Shown: positions 5,265 to 12,075 of the stretch, one piece after another
Layout of the letters: every line of letters begins with the position of its first letter
Position numbering within the stretch: position 1 is the first letter of the stretch
Program-made: the position numbers and the translations under genes
The notes under the pieces: model-generated
What the model saw: only the letters and a program-made list of their open reading frames with translations
What the model was told of the DNA's origin: nothing
Database searches by the model: none
NCBI GenBank assembly: GCA_019746155.1
Contig: JAIESJ010000315.1
Span: forward strand, 1 to 12,274
DNA from: Burkholderiales bacterium
GTDB lineage: Bacteria > Pseudomonadota > Gammaproteobacteria > Burkholderiales > SG8-41
DNA length: 12,274 nt
Direction of reading: 5' to 3'

Positions 5265-7196
5265 TCACTTCTTGTCCTTCACTTCCTCGTATTCGGCATC
5301 GACGACGTTGCCGTCGTCTTCCTTCTTGCCGCTGTCCGCGGCTTTTTCGCCGCCGCCGGCCTGGGTCTGCTTGGCCTGCTCCTGCGCGTACATCTTCTCG
5401 GCAAGCTTGTGCGAAGCCTGCGCCAGCGCCTCCGACTTGGCTTCGATCGCGGCCTTGTCGTCCTGCTTCAGGGCTTCCTCGGCTTCCTTCAGCGCGGTTT
5501 CGATCTTGGCCTTCTCGCCGGCGTCGAGCTGAGCGCCGTGATCCTTCAGCAGTTTCTTCACCGAATGCACCAGCGCGTCGCATTGATTGCGCGCGGTGAC
5601 GAGTTCCAACGCCTTCCTGTCTTCCTCGGCGTGGGCTTCGGCGTCCTTGACCATGCGCTGGATTTCTTCCTCGGTGAGCCCGCTCGAGGCCTGAATCTTG
5701 ATCTTGTTCTCCCTGCCCGTCGCCTTGTCCTTGGCCGAGACGTGCAGGATGCCGTTGGCGTCGATGTCGAACGTGACCTCGATCTGCGGCATGCCGCGCG
5801 GCGCCGGCGGAATATCGGTCAGGTTGAACTGGCCGAGCGACTTGTTGGCGCGCGCCATCTCGCGCTCGCCCTGCAGCACGTGGATGGTGACCGCGGTCTG
5901 GTTGTCCTCGGCGGTCGAAAACACCTGGTGCGCCTTGGTCGGGATGGTGGTGTTCTTCTGGATGAGCTTGGTCATCACGCCGCCCAGCGTCTCGATGCCG
6001 AGCGACAAGGGCGTCACGTCGAGCAGCAGCACGTCCTTGACGTCGCCTTTGAGCACGCCGGCCTGGATCGCGGCGCCGACTGCCACCGCCTCGTCCGGAT
6101 TGACGTCCTTGCGCGGCTCCTTGCCGAAGAACTCCTTCACTTTCTCCTGCACCTTCGGCATGCGCGTCTGGCCGCCGACCAGGATCACGTCCTCGATGTC
6201 GGAAATCTTGACGCCGGCATCCTTGATCGCGGTGCGGCACGGCTCTATGGTGCGCTCGATCAGCTCTTCGACCAGCGACTCGAACTTGGCGCGCGTGATC
6301 TTGATCGCCAGGTGCTTGGGTCCCGACTGGTCGGCCGTGATATACGGCAGGTTGACCTCGGTCTGCTGCGAGGACGAGAGTTCGATCTTGGCCTTTTCCG
6401 CCGCGTCCTTCAGGCGCTGCAGCGCGAGCATGTCTTTGCGCAGATCGATGCCGGATTCCTTCTTGAACTCGTCGCACAGGTAATCCATCAGGCGCTGGTC
6501 GAAGTCCTCACCGCCGAGGAAAGTGTCGCCGTTGGTCGACAGCACCTCGAACTGGTGCTCGCCCTCGACTTCCGCGATTTCGATGATGGAAATATCGAAG
6601 GTGCCGCCGCCCAGATCGTAGACCGCGATCTTGCGGTCGCCTTTCTTCTTGTCCATGCCGAACGCGAGCGCGGCCGCGGTCGGCTCGTTGATGATGCGCT
6701 TCACGTCCAGGCCCGCGATGCGGCCGGCGTCCTTGGTCGCCTGGCGCTGCGAGTCGTTGAAGTAGGCGGGCACCGTGATCACCGCTTCGGTGACCGGCTC
6801 GCCGAGGTAGTCCTCGGCGGTCTTCTTCATCTTGATCAGCACCTGCGCCGAGACTTCGGGCGGCGCGATCTTCTTGCCGCGCACCTCGACCCAGGCGTCG
6901 CCGTTGTCGGCCTTGACGATCTTGTACGGCATCAGGTCGATGTCCTTCTGCACTTCCTTTTCCTCGAAGCGGCGACCGATCAGGCGCTTCACCGCGTAGA
7001 GGGTGTTCTTCGGGTTGGTCACCGCCTGGCGCTTGGCGGGGGCACCTACCAGAATCTCGCCGTCTTCCATGTAGGCGACGATCGAGGGCGTGGTGCGCGC
7101 ACCCTCGGAGTTCTCGATTACCTTCGGCTGGCCGTTTTCCATCACGGCGACGCACGAGTTGGTCGTCCCCAGGTCAATTCCGATAATTTTTCCCAT
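5265..7196 (-). CDS. dnaK: Chaperone protein DnaK (Hsp70)
   Basis: 643 residues, the usual bacterial length. The nucleotide-binding domain begins GKIIGIDLGTTNSCVAVME, with the second phosphate motif DLGGGTFD near residue 195 and VGGQTRMP further on. The linker region VLLLDVTPLSLGIETLGG leads to the substrate-binding domain and helical lid, and the protein ends with the conserved DAEYEEVKDKK. It folds and refolds proteins in the cytoplasm in an ATP cycle driven by DnaJ and GrpE. The ribosome site is GAGG about 9 bases before the ATG. A sigma-32 promoter match lies in the 60-bp gap to grpE. The stop TGA is followed after 4 bases by the heptamer array of module (a). Confidence 0.99.
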   Translation of the reverse strand: MGKIIGIDLGTTNSCVAVMENGQPKVIENSEGARTTPSIVAYMEDGEILVGAPAKRQAVTNPKNTLYAVKRLIGRRFEEKEVQKDIDLMPYKIVKADNGDAWVEVRGKKIAPPEVSAQVLIKMKKTAEDYLGEPVTEAVITVPAYFNDSQRQATKDAGRIAGLDVKRIINEPTAAALAFGMDKKKGDRKIAVYDLGGGTFDISIIEIAEVEGEHQFEVLSTNGDTFLGGEDFDQRLMDYLCDEFKKESGIDLRKDMLALQRLKDAAEKAKIELSSSQQTEVNLPYITADQSGPKHLAIKITRAKFESLVEELIERTIEPCRTAIKDAGVKISDIEDVILVGGQTRMPKVQEKVKEFFGKEPRKDVNPDEAVAVGAAIQAGVLKGDVKDVLLLDVTPLSLGIETLGGVMTKLIQKNTTIPTKAHQVFSTAEDNQTAVTIHVLQGEREMARANKSLGQFNLTDIPPAPRGMPQIEVTFDIDANGILHVSAKDKATGRENKIKIQASSGLTEEEIQRMVKDAEAHAEEDRKALELVTARNQCDALVHSVKKLLKDHGAQLDAGEKAKIETALKEAEEALKQDDKAAIEAKSEALAQASHKLAEKMYAQEQAKQTQAGGGEKAADSGKKEDDGNVVDAEYEEVKDKK

Positions 7197-7240
7197 GATT
7201 CTGCCTCGTTAGTTTTCCTGAAAATTTGTCACTACATCCG

Positions 7241-7268
7241 ATATGGGGATAACCCCTCAACTTTCAAC
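7241..7268 (-). promoter_or_regulatory. Sigma-32 (heat-shock) promoter before dnaK
   Basis: On the minus strand GTTGAAA (7262-7268), 13 bases, then CCCCATAT (7241-7248). The consensus is CTTGAAA, 11-16 bases, CCCCATNT, so it matches 6 of 7 and all fixed positions. The -35 element overlaps the last codons of grpE. GGGG and CCCC in this region can also form a small hairpin around TTAT. Confidence 0.7.
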
Positions 7269-7841
7269 GGCTTTGGGTTTTGCGACCGTCACCAGTGCCG
7301 GGCGGATCACCCGCTCGTGCAGCAGGTAGCCTTTCTGCAGTACCTGCACCACGGTGTTGGGCTCGGCTTCGGCTTCAACCATGCTGATCGCCTGGTGGTA
7401 GTGGGGGTCGAATTTCTGGCCGGCCGGAGCAATCTCGACGACATTGAATTTGTCGAACACCGACTGCAACTGCTTGAGCGTGAGTTCGACACCGCTTTTC
7501 AGGCTGTCGGCGGTGGCGCTCTCGGTCGTCAGCGCCGCTTCCAGGCTGTCCTTGACGGCCAGCAGTTCCGAGGCAAAATTCTCGATCGCGAACTTGTGGG
7601 CGCTGGCGATTTCAGTCTGGGCGCGCTTGCGGATGTTGTCGGCTTCCGCCTTGGCGCGCAGCCAGGCATCATGATGCTCCTGGGCGGCGAGTTCCGCTTT
7701 TTTCAACAGTTCTTCAAGGCTGGGTATGGTTTCGACCGCGGGCTTGGTGGCCGCCGCCGCGGACTGCGGTGCATCGGGGACTGCCTGTTGTAGTTCCGGC
7801 CCGGTTTCTGCCGTGACGCTGAGTTCGGGGCTATCCTGCAT
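7257..7841 (-). CDS. grpE: Nucleotide exchange factor GrpE
   Basis: 194 residues. A variable Ala/Pro-rich N-terminus is followed by a long coiled coil (about 45-105, LLKKAELAAQEHHDAWLRAK onward) and the C-terminal beta-wing domain ending GYLLHERVIRPALVTV, the GrpE signature. GrpE dimers release ADP from DnaK. The start is supported by AGAAGGA about 8 bases upstream. It is the first gene of the grpE-dnaK-dnaJ group, with a sigma-32 promoter before it. It diverges from the hemerythrin gene, with 183 bp between their starts. Confidence 0.98.
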   Translation of the reverse strand: MQDSPELSVTAETGPELQQAVPDAPQSAAAATKPAVETIPSLEELLKKAELAAQEHHDAWLRAKAEADNIRKRAQTEIASAHKFAIENFASELLAVKDSLEAALTTESATADSLKSGVELTLKQLQSVFDKFNVVEIAPAGQKFDPHYHQAISMVEAEAEPNTVVQVLQKGYLLHERVIRPALVTVAKPKAVES

Positions 7842-7873
7842 CTTGTCGATCCTTCTTTGTTTACCTGTTGCTT

Positions 7874-7900
7874 AATTGGGGCATTTCCCGGGAATTCAAG
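7874..7900 (-). promoter_or_regulatory. Sigma-32 (heat-shock) promoter before grpE
   Basis: On the minus strand CTTGAAT (7894-7900), 12 bases, then CCCCAATT (7874-7881): 6 of 7 and one mismatch against the sigma-32 consensus. It lies about 33-60 bp upstream of the grpE ATG, the expected distance. No CIRCE element (TTAGCACTC-N9-GAGTGCTAA) is present, so HrcA control here is not supported. Confidence 0.78.
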
Positions 7901-8024
7901 CAAATCGCGGCAAATACCTAACCAATTGTTTTTTAGGGAAAAATAATTTTCTGTTGCCAGGCGTCAGCGTTTGCTGATTTACTGGACCCCGGCATTTTAC
8001 GACACCCGCTTAAAATTTTTAGTG

Positions 8025-8777
8025 ATGGCCAGATCTGCCGCAACCGTAGACCTTCGCAGTGAACCGGCGAGCCGCGCGCAAAGCGCCGCTTTTTACGCGC
8101 TGAAGAATCTCGGGCGCGGCGATGTGGTGGTCCTGCTCACCGCAGCGGAACCCTCGCTCATGATGCAAAGCCTGGATCTACAGTTGCGCCACAACCTGGC
8201 GTGGCAAATCAGCATGGTGGAGCAGGGCTGGCGCGTGGAAGTGCGGCACCGCGCGGATGCCGCACCGCAGGACGTGCTGGACCTGCTCACGCGCGACCAC
8301 AAGCGTCTCGATGCCTTGCTGGAGCAGGCGATGCGCCTCGTCAATCGGGGCGACATATCCGCGGCGGCGGCGCCGCTGCGCGAGTTCGCCGCGGCACTGG
8401 AACGGCATGTCGGGGTCGAGGACGAAATATTGTCGCCGGCTCTCGGTGCGCTTCACCCCGGGGGCGATGCGCCGTCGGCGATCATGCAGCGCGAGCACAA
8501 CGAGATTCTCGGGCAACTTGCGGTGGTCAGGGAATGCCTGGCGGCGGAGTCGCCGCAGGCAGCAGAGATCGGCGCGTTCTGCGCCATCCTGTCGGGCACG
8601 CTCGCCAAGCACGAATACCGCGAGGAAAACAATCTGTTCCCGCAGTGGCAGGCGGCGTGGACGCACAAGCCGCAGGCGGAGCGTGAAGCGATGATGAAGC
8701 GGGTGGAGGCTGTGCTGGGTGAAGGAGTGAACAACCCTCTCTCCGACCCTCCCCCTTGTGCAGGAGGGCGAATCTGA
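8025..8777 (+). CDS. DUF2249-hemerythrin HHE domain protein
   Basis: 250 residues from the ATG at 8025. Residues about 6-76 resemble DUF2249 (VDLRSEPASRAQ ... WRVEVRHR), a small TusA-like fold. Residues about 85-205 form a hemerythrin-like four-helix bundle with probable iron ligands His92, His128, Glu132, His158, His186 and Glu190/191 (LTRDHKRLD, ERHVGVEDEILSP, QREHNE, AKHEYREENNLFP). Such proteins bind a di-iron centre and are linked to oxygen, NO or iron-sulfur stress; the exact role is open. A TTG at 7971 in frame is possible but adds residues unlike the family. There is no strong ribosome site at 8025. The last about 19 residues (GEGVNNPLSDPPPCAGGRI) are coded by intergenic repeat module (b), so the original end was probably shorter. 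Confidence 0.87.
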   Translation: MARSAATVDLRSEPASRAQSAAFYALKNLGRGDVVVLLTAAEPSLMMQSLDLQLRHNLAWQISMVEQGWRVEVRHRADAAPQDVLDLLTRDHKRLDALLEQAMRLVNRGDISAAAAPLREFAAALERHVGVEDEILSPALGALHPGGDAPSAIMQREHNEILGQLAVVRECLAAESPQAAEIGAFCAILSGTLAKHEYREENNLFPQWQAAWTHKPQAEREAMMKRVEAVLGEGVNNPLSDPPPCAGGRI

Positions 8778-8817
8778 CGCTTTTGCTCGTTCACCCGTAC
8801 ACTCGTTCACCTTTCAC
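8719..8817. repeat. Heptamer module (b), between hemerythrin gene and hemH
   Basis: The left arm is GTGAAGG-AGTGAAC (8719-8732). The right arm has TTCACCC (8790), TTCACCT (8806) and TTCAC (8813). Between them lies a C-rich palindromic stretch of about 55 bp. The left arm is read as the C-terminus of the hemerythrin protein. The right arm contains the hemH stop codon (CAGTGA on the minus strand). It lies between converging genes. Confidence 0.6.
8747..8768. terminator. Hairpin between converging genes
   Basis: CCCTCC (8747-8752) and GGAGGG (8763-8768) form a 6-bp stem with a 10-base loop. It is inside the hemerythrin reading frame, shortly before its stop, and about 45 bp beyond the hemH stop. 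It could end transcription of hemH on the minus strand. It resembles CCCTCTCCC...GGGAGAGGG intergenic repeats common in GC-rich Proteobacteria. Confidence 0.4.
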
Positions 8818-9902
8818 TGTTTTGCGCCCATCGCCATCGCGCGCAGACGCTGTTGCTCCAGTTCCTCGGGTGCGGGTGCCGCGGTCCAGCCCAGCAGGTT
8901 TTTGAGCACGATGTCGGTGAGCGCCTGGATCCAGTCGTCGCGTTCGTTCAGGCACGGGATGTAGTGATATTCCCGTCCGCCGGCCTGAACGAAAAGGGTC
9001 TTGCCCTCGAGCGCGATTTCTTCCAGGGTTTCCAGGCAGTCGGCGACGAAACCGGGGCAGACGACGTCGACGCGCCCCGTTTTTTGTTTGCCGAGCTGGG
9101 TCAGCACTTCGGCGGTATAGGGCTTGAGCCACTCGGCGCGGCCGAAGCGCGACTGGAACGTGATTTGGTACTGCTCGGGTTTCAATTGCAACGCTTCGGC
9201 GAGCAGCCGTCCCGTTTTCTGGCATTCGCAATGATAGGGGTCGCCCTTGTCGAGCGTGAAGCGCGGCACGCCATGAAAGCTCATGACCAGCCGCTCGGGG
9301 CGCCCGTTTTTCATCCAGTAGTCGCGGATGTTCTGCGCCAGTGCATTGATATAGCCCGTGTGGTCGTGAAAATGCCGCACGGTCCGGATCGCCGGCTGGT
9401 TGCGCATCCCCGAGAGGCAGGCAAAAGCCGCGTCGAATGCCGTCGCGGTGGTGCTTGCCGAGTACTGCGGATAGAGCGGCGCGAGCAGAATGCGGTCGCA
9501 GTTCTGGGTCTTGAGTTGCCGCAGCTTGTCGGCAATCGACGGCTTGCCGTAGCGCATCGCGTAATCCACGACCAGCGGAAATTTCACGCGCTCGCCGAGA
9601 TAGCCGCGCAGCAGGGTTGCCTGGCGCCCGGTATGCACCTTGAGCGGCGAGCCTTCGCCCATCCATACCTGGGCGTAGCGCGCGGCCGATTGCCTGGGTC
9701 GCGTGGTGAGCACGAACAGGTTGAGGATGATCCACCACACCGGCCGCGGAATCTCGACCACCCGCGGGTCGGACAGAAATTCCCTGAGATAGGCACGCAC
9801 CGCGGGCGCCGTCGGCGCCTCCGGCGTGCCGAGGTTGATCAGCAGCACCCCGATCCGGGGGGACGTGCCGTGGGCGTAAGGAAGCTCGCTTAAGAATGCC
9901 AT
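8814..9902 (-). CDS. hemH: Ferrochelatase
   Basis: 362 residues. Inserts Fe2+ into protoporphyrin IX, the last step of protoheme synthesis. The N-terminus PRIGVLLINLGTPEAP, the region LAPLYPQYSASTTATAFD, the catalytic His210 in VMSFHGVPRF and the acidic ETLEEI motif at 291-296 are all typical. The frame stays open up to 10013, but the added residues derive from a GC-rich repeat; MAFLSELPYAHG is the normal family start, so ATG 9902 is chosen. Module (c) ends 2 bp before this ATG and no Shine-Dalgarno match is present (CACCCTCCACTA). The stop codon lies in the right arm of module (b). It follows hrcA on the same strand, a pairing familiar from Betaproteobacteria. Confidence 0.97.
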   Translation of the reverse strand: MAFLSELPYAHGTSPRIGVLLINLGTPEAPTAPAVRAYLREFLSDPRVVEIPRPVWWIILNLFVLTTRPRQSAARYAQVWMGEGSPLKVHTGRQATLLRGYLGERVKFPLVVDYAMRYGKPSIADKLRQLKTQNCDRILLAPLYPQYSASTTATAFDAAFACLSGMRNQPAIRTVRHFHDHTGYINALAQNIRDYWMKNGRPERLVMSFHGVPRFTLDKGDPYHCECQKTGRLLAEALQLKPEQYQITFQSRFGRAEWLKPYTAEVLTQLGKQKTGRVDVVCPGFVADCLETLEEIALEGKTLFVQAGGREYHYIPCLNERDDWIQALTDIVLKNLLGWTAAPAPEELEQQRLRAMAMGAKQ

Positions 9903-9904
9903 TA

Positions 9905-10036
9905 GTGGAGGGTGAATGCGTGAAGGGCGATTCCCCTCACCCCAGCCCGGCCCCCTCGCTTGCTGCGCTGGCTCTTCCCCGGCAGCGGGGGAGAGGGAGA
10001 TTTTTCCCTTCACTCTTCACTCTTCCCCCTTCACTC
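9905..10036. repeat. Heptamer module (c), between hrcA and hemH
   Basis: The left arm has GTGGAGG (9905), GTGAATG (9912) and GTGAAGG (9920). The right arm has four units in perfect 7-base register: TTCACTC, TTCACTC, TTCCCCC, TTCACTC (10009-10036). Inside is a GC-rich element beginning CCCCTCACCCCAGCC, with the stem CTCTTCCCCG/CGGGGGAGAG (one T-G pair) and then GGGAGATTTTT on the plus strand. The module overlaps the hrcA stop codon and reaches to 2 bp from the hemH start. Confidence 0.65.
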
Positions 10037-11069
10037 AGCGTTGCGCCAGCGCGCTCGAGAGCAGCTTCGCCGTGATATCGACGATCGGGATCACGCGCTC
10101 GTAGGCCATGCGCGTAGGTCCGATCACCCCGACGGTGCCGACGATCTGGCCGTCGACTTCATACGGCGCGGTCACCACGCTGCATTCATCGAGCGGCGCC
10201 AGGCCCGATTCGCCGCCAATGAAAATCTGCACGCCGTGGGCGCGGCTGCTGATGTCCAGGATCTGCAGCAGGCCGGTTTTGCGCTCAAAGAGTTCGAACA
10301 GTTTCTTCAGGTTGGACATGTTGGACGACAGTTCCTGGATGTCGAGCAGGTTGCCTTCACCCGAGATCACGACTTCCTCGGCGGATTCGCTGGCCGCCTT
10401 GTTGCCGGCATCGAGCGCCGCCGTCATGAGCCGGGTCATGTCCTCGCGCAGCTGCCTCAACTCGTCGTGAATGCGTTTTCTGATCTCGTCGAACGTCAGC
10501 CCCGCGTAGTTCCGGTTGAGGATATTGGCGGCCTCGACGAGCTCCGAGGACGAGTACGATTTGTCGGTGAAAATGATGCGGTTCTGCACGTCGCCTTCCG
10601 GCGTCACCAGGATCAGCAGGATGCGCGTTTCCGACAGTTTCAGGAACTCGATATGGCGGAAGCCGGCGCTGCGGCGCGGCGTCATGACCACGCCCGCGAA
10701 ATGCGTCAGGTCCGACAGAATCTGGGAAGCCGAGGTGACTAGCTTCTGCGTGTTTTCCGCGTGCAACTGCCCTTCGAGCTGGTTGATCTGGACGGTATCG
10801 AGCGGCTTGATCTTGAGCAGGGTGTCGACGAAAAAGCGGTAGCCGCGCGCGGTCGGTATCCGGCCTGCGGAAGTATGGGGGCTGGCGATGAAGCCCATCT
10901 CCTCAAGGTCCGCCATGACGTTGCGGATGCTGGCGGGGGACAGATCGAGCCCGGAGTATTTGGACAGTGCGCGCGAACCCACCGGCTGGCCTTCGGCAAT
11001 GTAGCGCTCGACCAGCGTCTTGAGCAGGATCTGCGCCCGCTCGCTGAGATTGGCGATGTCGGCAGACAT
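10035..11069 (-). CDS. hrcA: Heat-inducible transcription repressor HrcA
   Basis: 344 residues. The N-terminal winged helix-turn-helix carries SPASIRNVMADLEEMG at 44-59 and HTSAGRIPTARGYRFFVD at 65-82, both highly conserved in HrcA; the rest is the GAF-like and dimerisation part. HrcA represses chaperone genes by binding CIRCE and needs GroEL for activity. No CIRCE element is found in this window, so its targets (probably groESL) lie elsewhere, and grpE-dnaK here carry sigma-32 sites instead. The ATG at 11069 is preceded by TAGGTTC, a weak ribosome site, and by TAGAAT, a fair -10 hexamer. It diverges from nadK across module (d). The TGA stop touches the right arm of module (c). Confidence 0.98.
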   Translation of the reverse strand: MSADIANLSERAQILLKTLVERYIAEGQPVGSRALSKYSGLDLSPASIRNVMADLEEMGFIASPHTSAGRIPTARGYRFFVDTLLKIKPLDTVQINQLEGQLHAENTQKLVTSASQILSDLTHFAGVVMTPRRSAGFRHIEFLKLSETRILLILVTPEGDVQNRIIFTDKSYSSSELVEAANILNRNYAGLTFDEIRKRIHDELRQLREDMTRLMTAALDAGNKAASESAEEVVISGEGNLLDIQELSSNMSNLKKLFELFERKTGLLQILDISSRAHGVQIFIGGESGLAPLDECSVVTAPYEVDGQIVGTVGVIGPTRMAYERVIPIVDITAKLLSSALAQR

Positions 11070-11098
11070 GAACCTATTCTACACAAAACCGGCGAACG

Positions 11099-11164
11099 GT
11101 GAGCAGTGAACAGTGAACGGCAGTAACCGCTTGAGCCGCTTGCCGTTTACGGCTTACCGCTTAC
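11099..11164. repeat. Heptamer module (d), degenerate, between hrcA and nadK
   Basis: The left arm is GTGAGCA-GTGAACA-GTGAACG (11099-11119). The right arm is a degenerate period-7 series of CCGCTT-like units (about 11126-11164, ending ACGGCTT-ACCGCTT-ACC), on the minus strand GTAAGCG-type units. Almost nothing lies between the arms. It occupies the divergent promoter region; a possible nadK -10 (TTTAAT, 11178-11183) follows the right arm, which would provide its -35 region. Confidence 0.55.
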
Positions 11165-11189
11165 CAAAAAATTATGGTTTAATTCGGAC

Positions 11190-12071
11190 ATGAAAACGTC
11201 GTTCAAGACCGTCGCGCTGATCGGCAAATACAAGAGTCCCGAGATCGCCGAGCCGCTCTTGGAACTCGCGAAGTTTCTCGAAGGACGCGGGGTCAAGGTG
11301 CTGATCGACCGGCTGACCGCATCGCACATCGATAGCTGCCCGTATCCGGTGCTGCTGCTCGAGGAACTCGGCAAACAGGCCGATCTCGCCATCGTGATCG
11401 GCGGCGACGGCACCATGCTCAATATCGCGCGCACTTTCGCGCCGTATGACGTGGCCTTGATCGGCATCAACCAGGGACGGCTGGGCTTTCTCACCGACAT
11501 CTCGATCGAGACCATGTTCGAGACCATCGGCACCATCCTCGAGGGCAAGTTCGTGGCCGAGGACCGCATGCTGCTGCAGGCCGAGGTTTACAGTGGTAAC
11601 AGCGGCGGCGCCGAGCGCGTGTTCGACGTGCTTGCCTTCAACGATGTCGCGGTAAACAAGGGCGTCACGGGCAGCATGATCGAATTCGAGGTGCGCATCG
11701 ACGGCCAGTTCATCTACACCCAGCGTTCCGACGGTTTGATCGTCGCCACGCCCACCGGTTCCACCGCCTACGCACTGTCTTCGGGCGGCCCTATCGTGCA
11801 TCCGTCCCTGTCCGTGATGGCGCTGGTGCCGGTATGCCCGCATACGCTGTCCAATCGCCCCATCGTGATCAGCAGCGACTGCACGGTGGAGATCGTGATC
11901 CGCAGCGCGGACGATCCGCGCGCCCATTTCGACAGCCACTCCCACTTCGAATTGCGTACAGGCGACCGGATCGTGGTGCGGCGCTATTCTCACACCATCA
12001 GCCTGCTGCACCCTGCCGGACACAGCTATTACGGGATGCTGCGCGAGAAGCTTAATTGGAATCGGGAATAA
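11190..12071 (+). CDS. nadK: NAD kinase
   Basis: 293 residues. Phosphorylates NAD to NADP with ATP. The GGDGT motif lies at 71-75 (VIGGDGTMLNIAR), ND at 151-152 (AFNDVAVNKG) and the NAD-binding TPTGSTAYALSSGGP at 187-201. Length and ends are normal. The ATG is preceded by only a weak GGA. In Betaproteobacteria recN commonly follows nadK; here the next item is module (e) with a four-helix-bundle gene, 5 bp after the stop. It diverges from hrcA. Confidence 0.98.
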   Translation: MKTSFKTVALIGKYKSPEIAEPLLELAKFLEGRGVKVLIDRLTASHIDSCPYPVLLLEELGKQADLAIVIGGDGTMLNIARTFAPYDVALIGINQGRLGFLTDISIETMFETIGTILEGKFVAEDRMLLQAEVYSGNSGGAERVFDVLAFNDVAVNKGVTGSMIEFEVRIDGQFIYTQRSDGLIVATPTGSTAYALSSGGPIVHPSLSVMALVPVCPHTLSNRPIVISSDCTVEIVIRSADDPRAHFDSHSHFELRTGDRIVVRRYSHTISLLHPAGHSYYGMLREKLNWNRE

Positions 12072-12075
12072 GGCA

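Noticed and set aside
5409..7793. Very long open frame on the plus strand, antisense to dnaK and grpE
   Set aside because: It mirrors the codon pattern of the two real genes in GC-rich DNA and has no family resemblance. Similar antisense frames opposite dnaJ, the WYL gene and nadK were dropped for the same reason.
7971..8024. Upstream TTG start for the hemerythrin protein
   Set aside because: The 18 extra residues do not resemble DUF2249 proteins, and the ATG at 8025 fits the domain start.
7842..8024. CIRCE operator between grpE and the hemerythrin gene
   Set aside because: No TTAGCACTC or GAGTGCTAA half-site is present; the near-palindrome around CCCGGG is the spacer of the sigma-32 promoter.
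9903..10013. N-terminal extension of hemH to an upstream start
   Set aside because: The added residues are coded by the GC-rich palindrome and heptamers of module (c), and the family starts at MAFLSELPY-like sequence.
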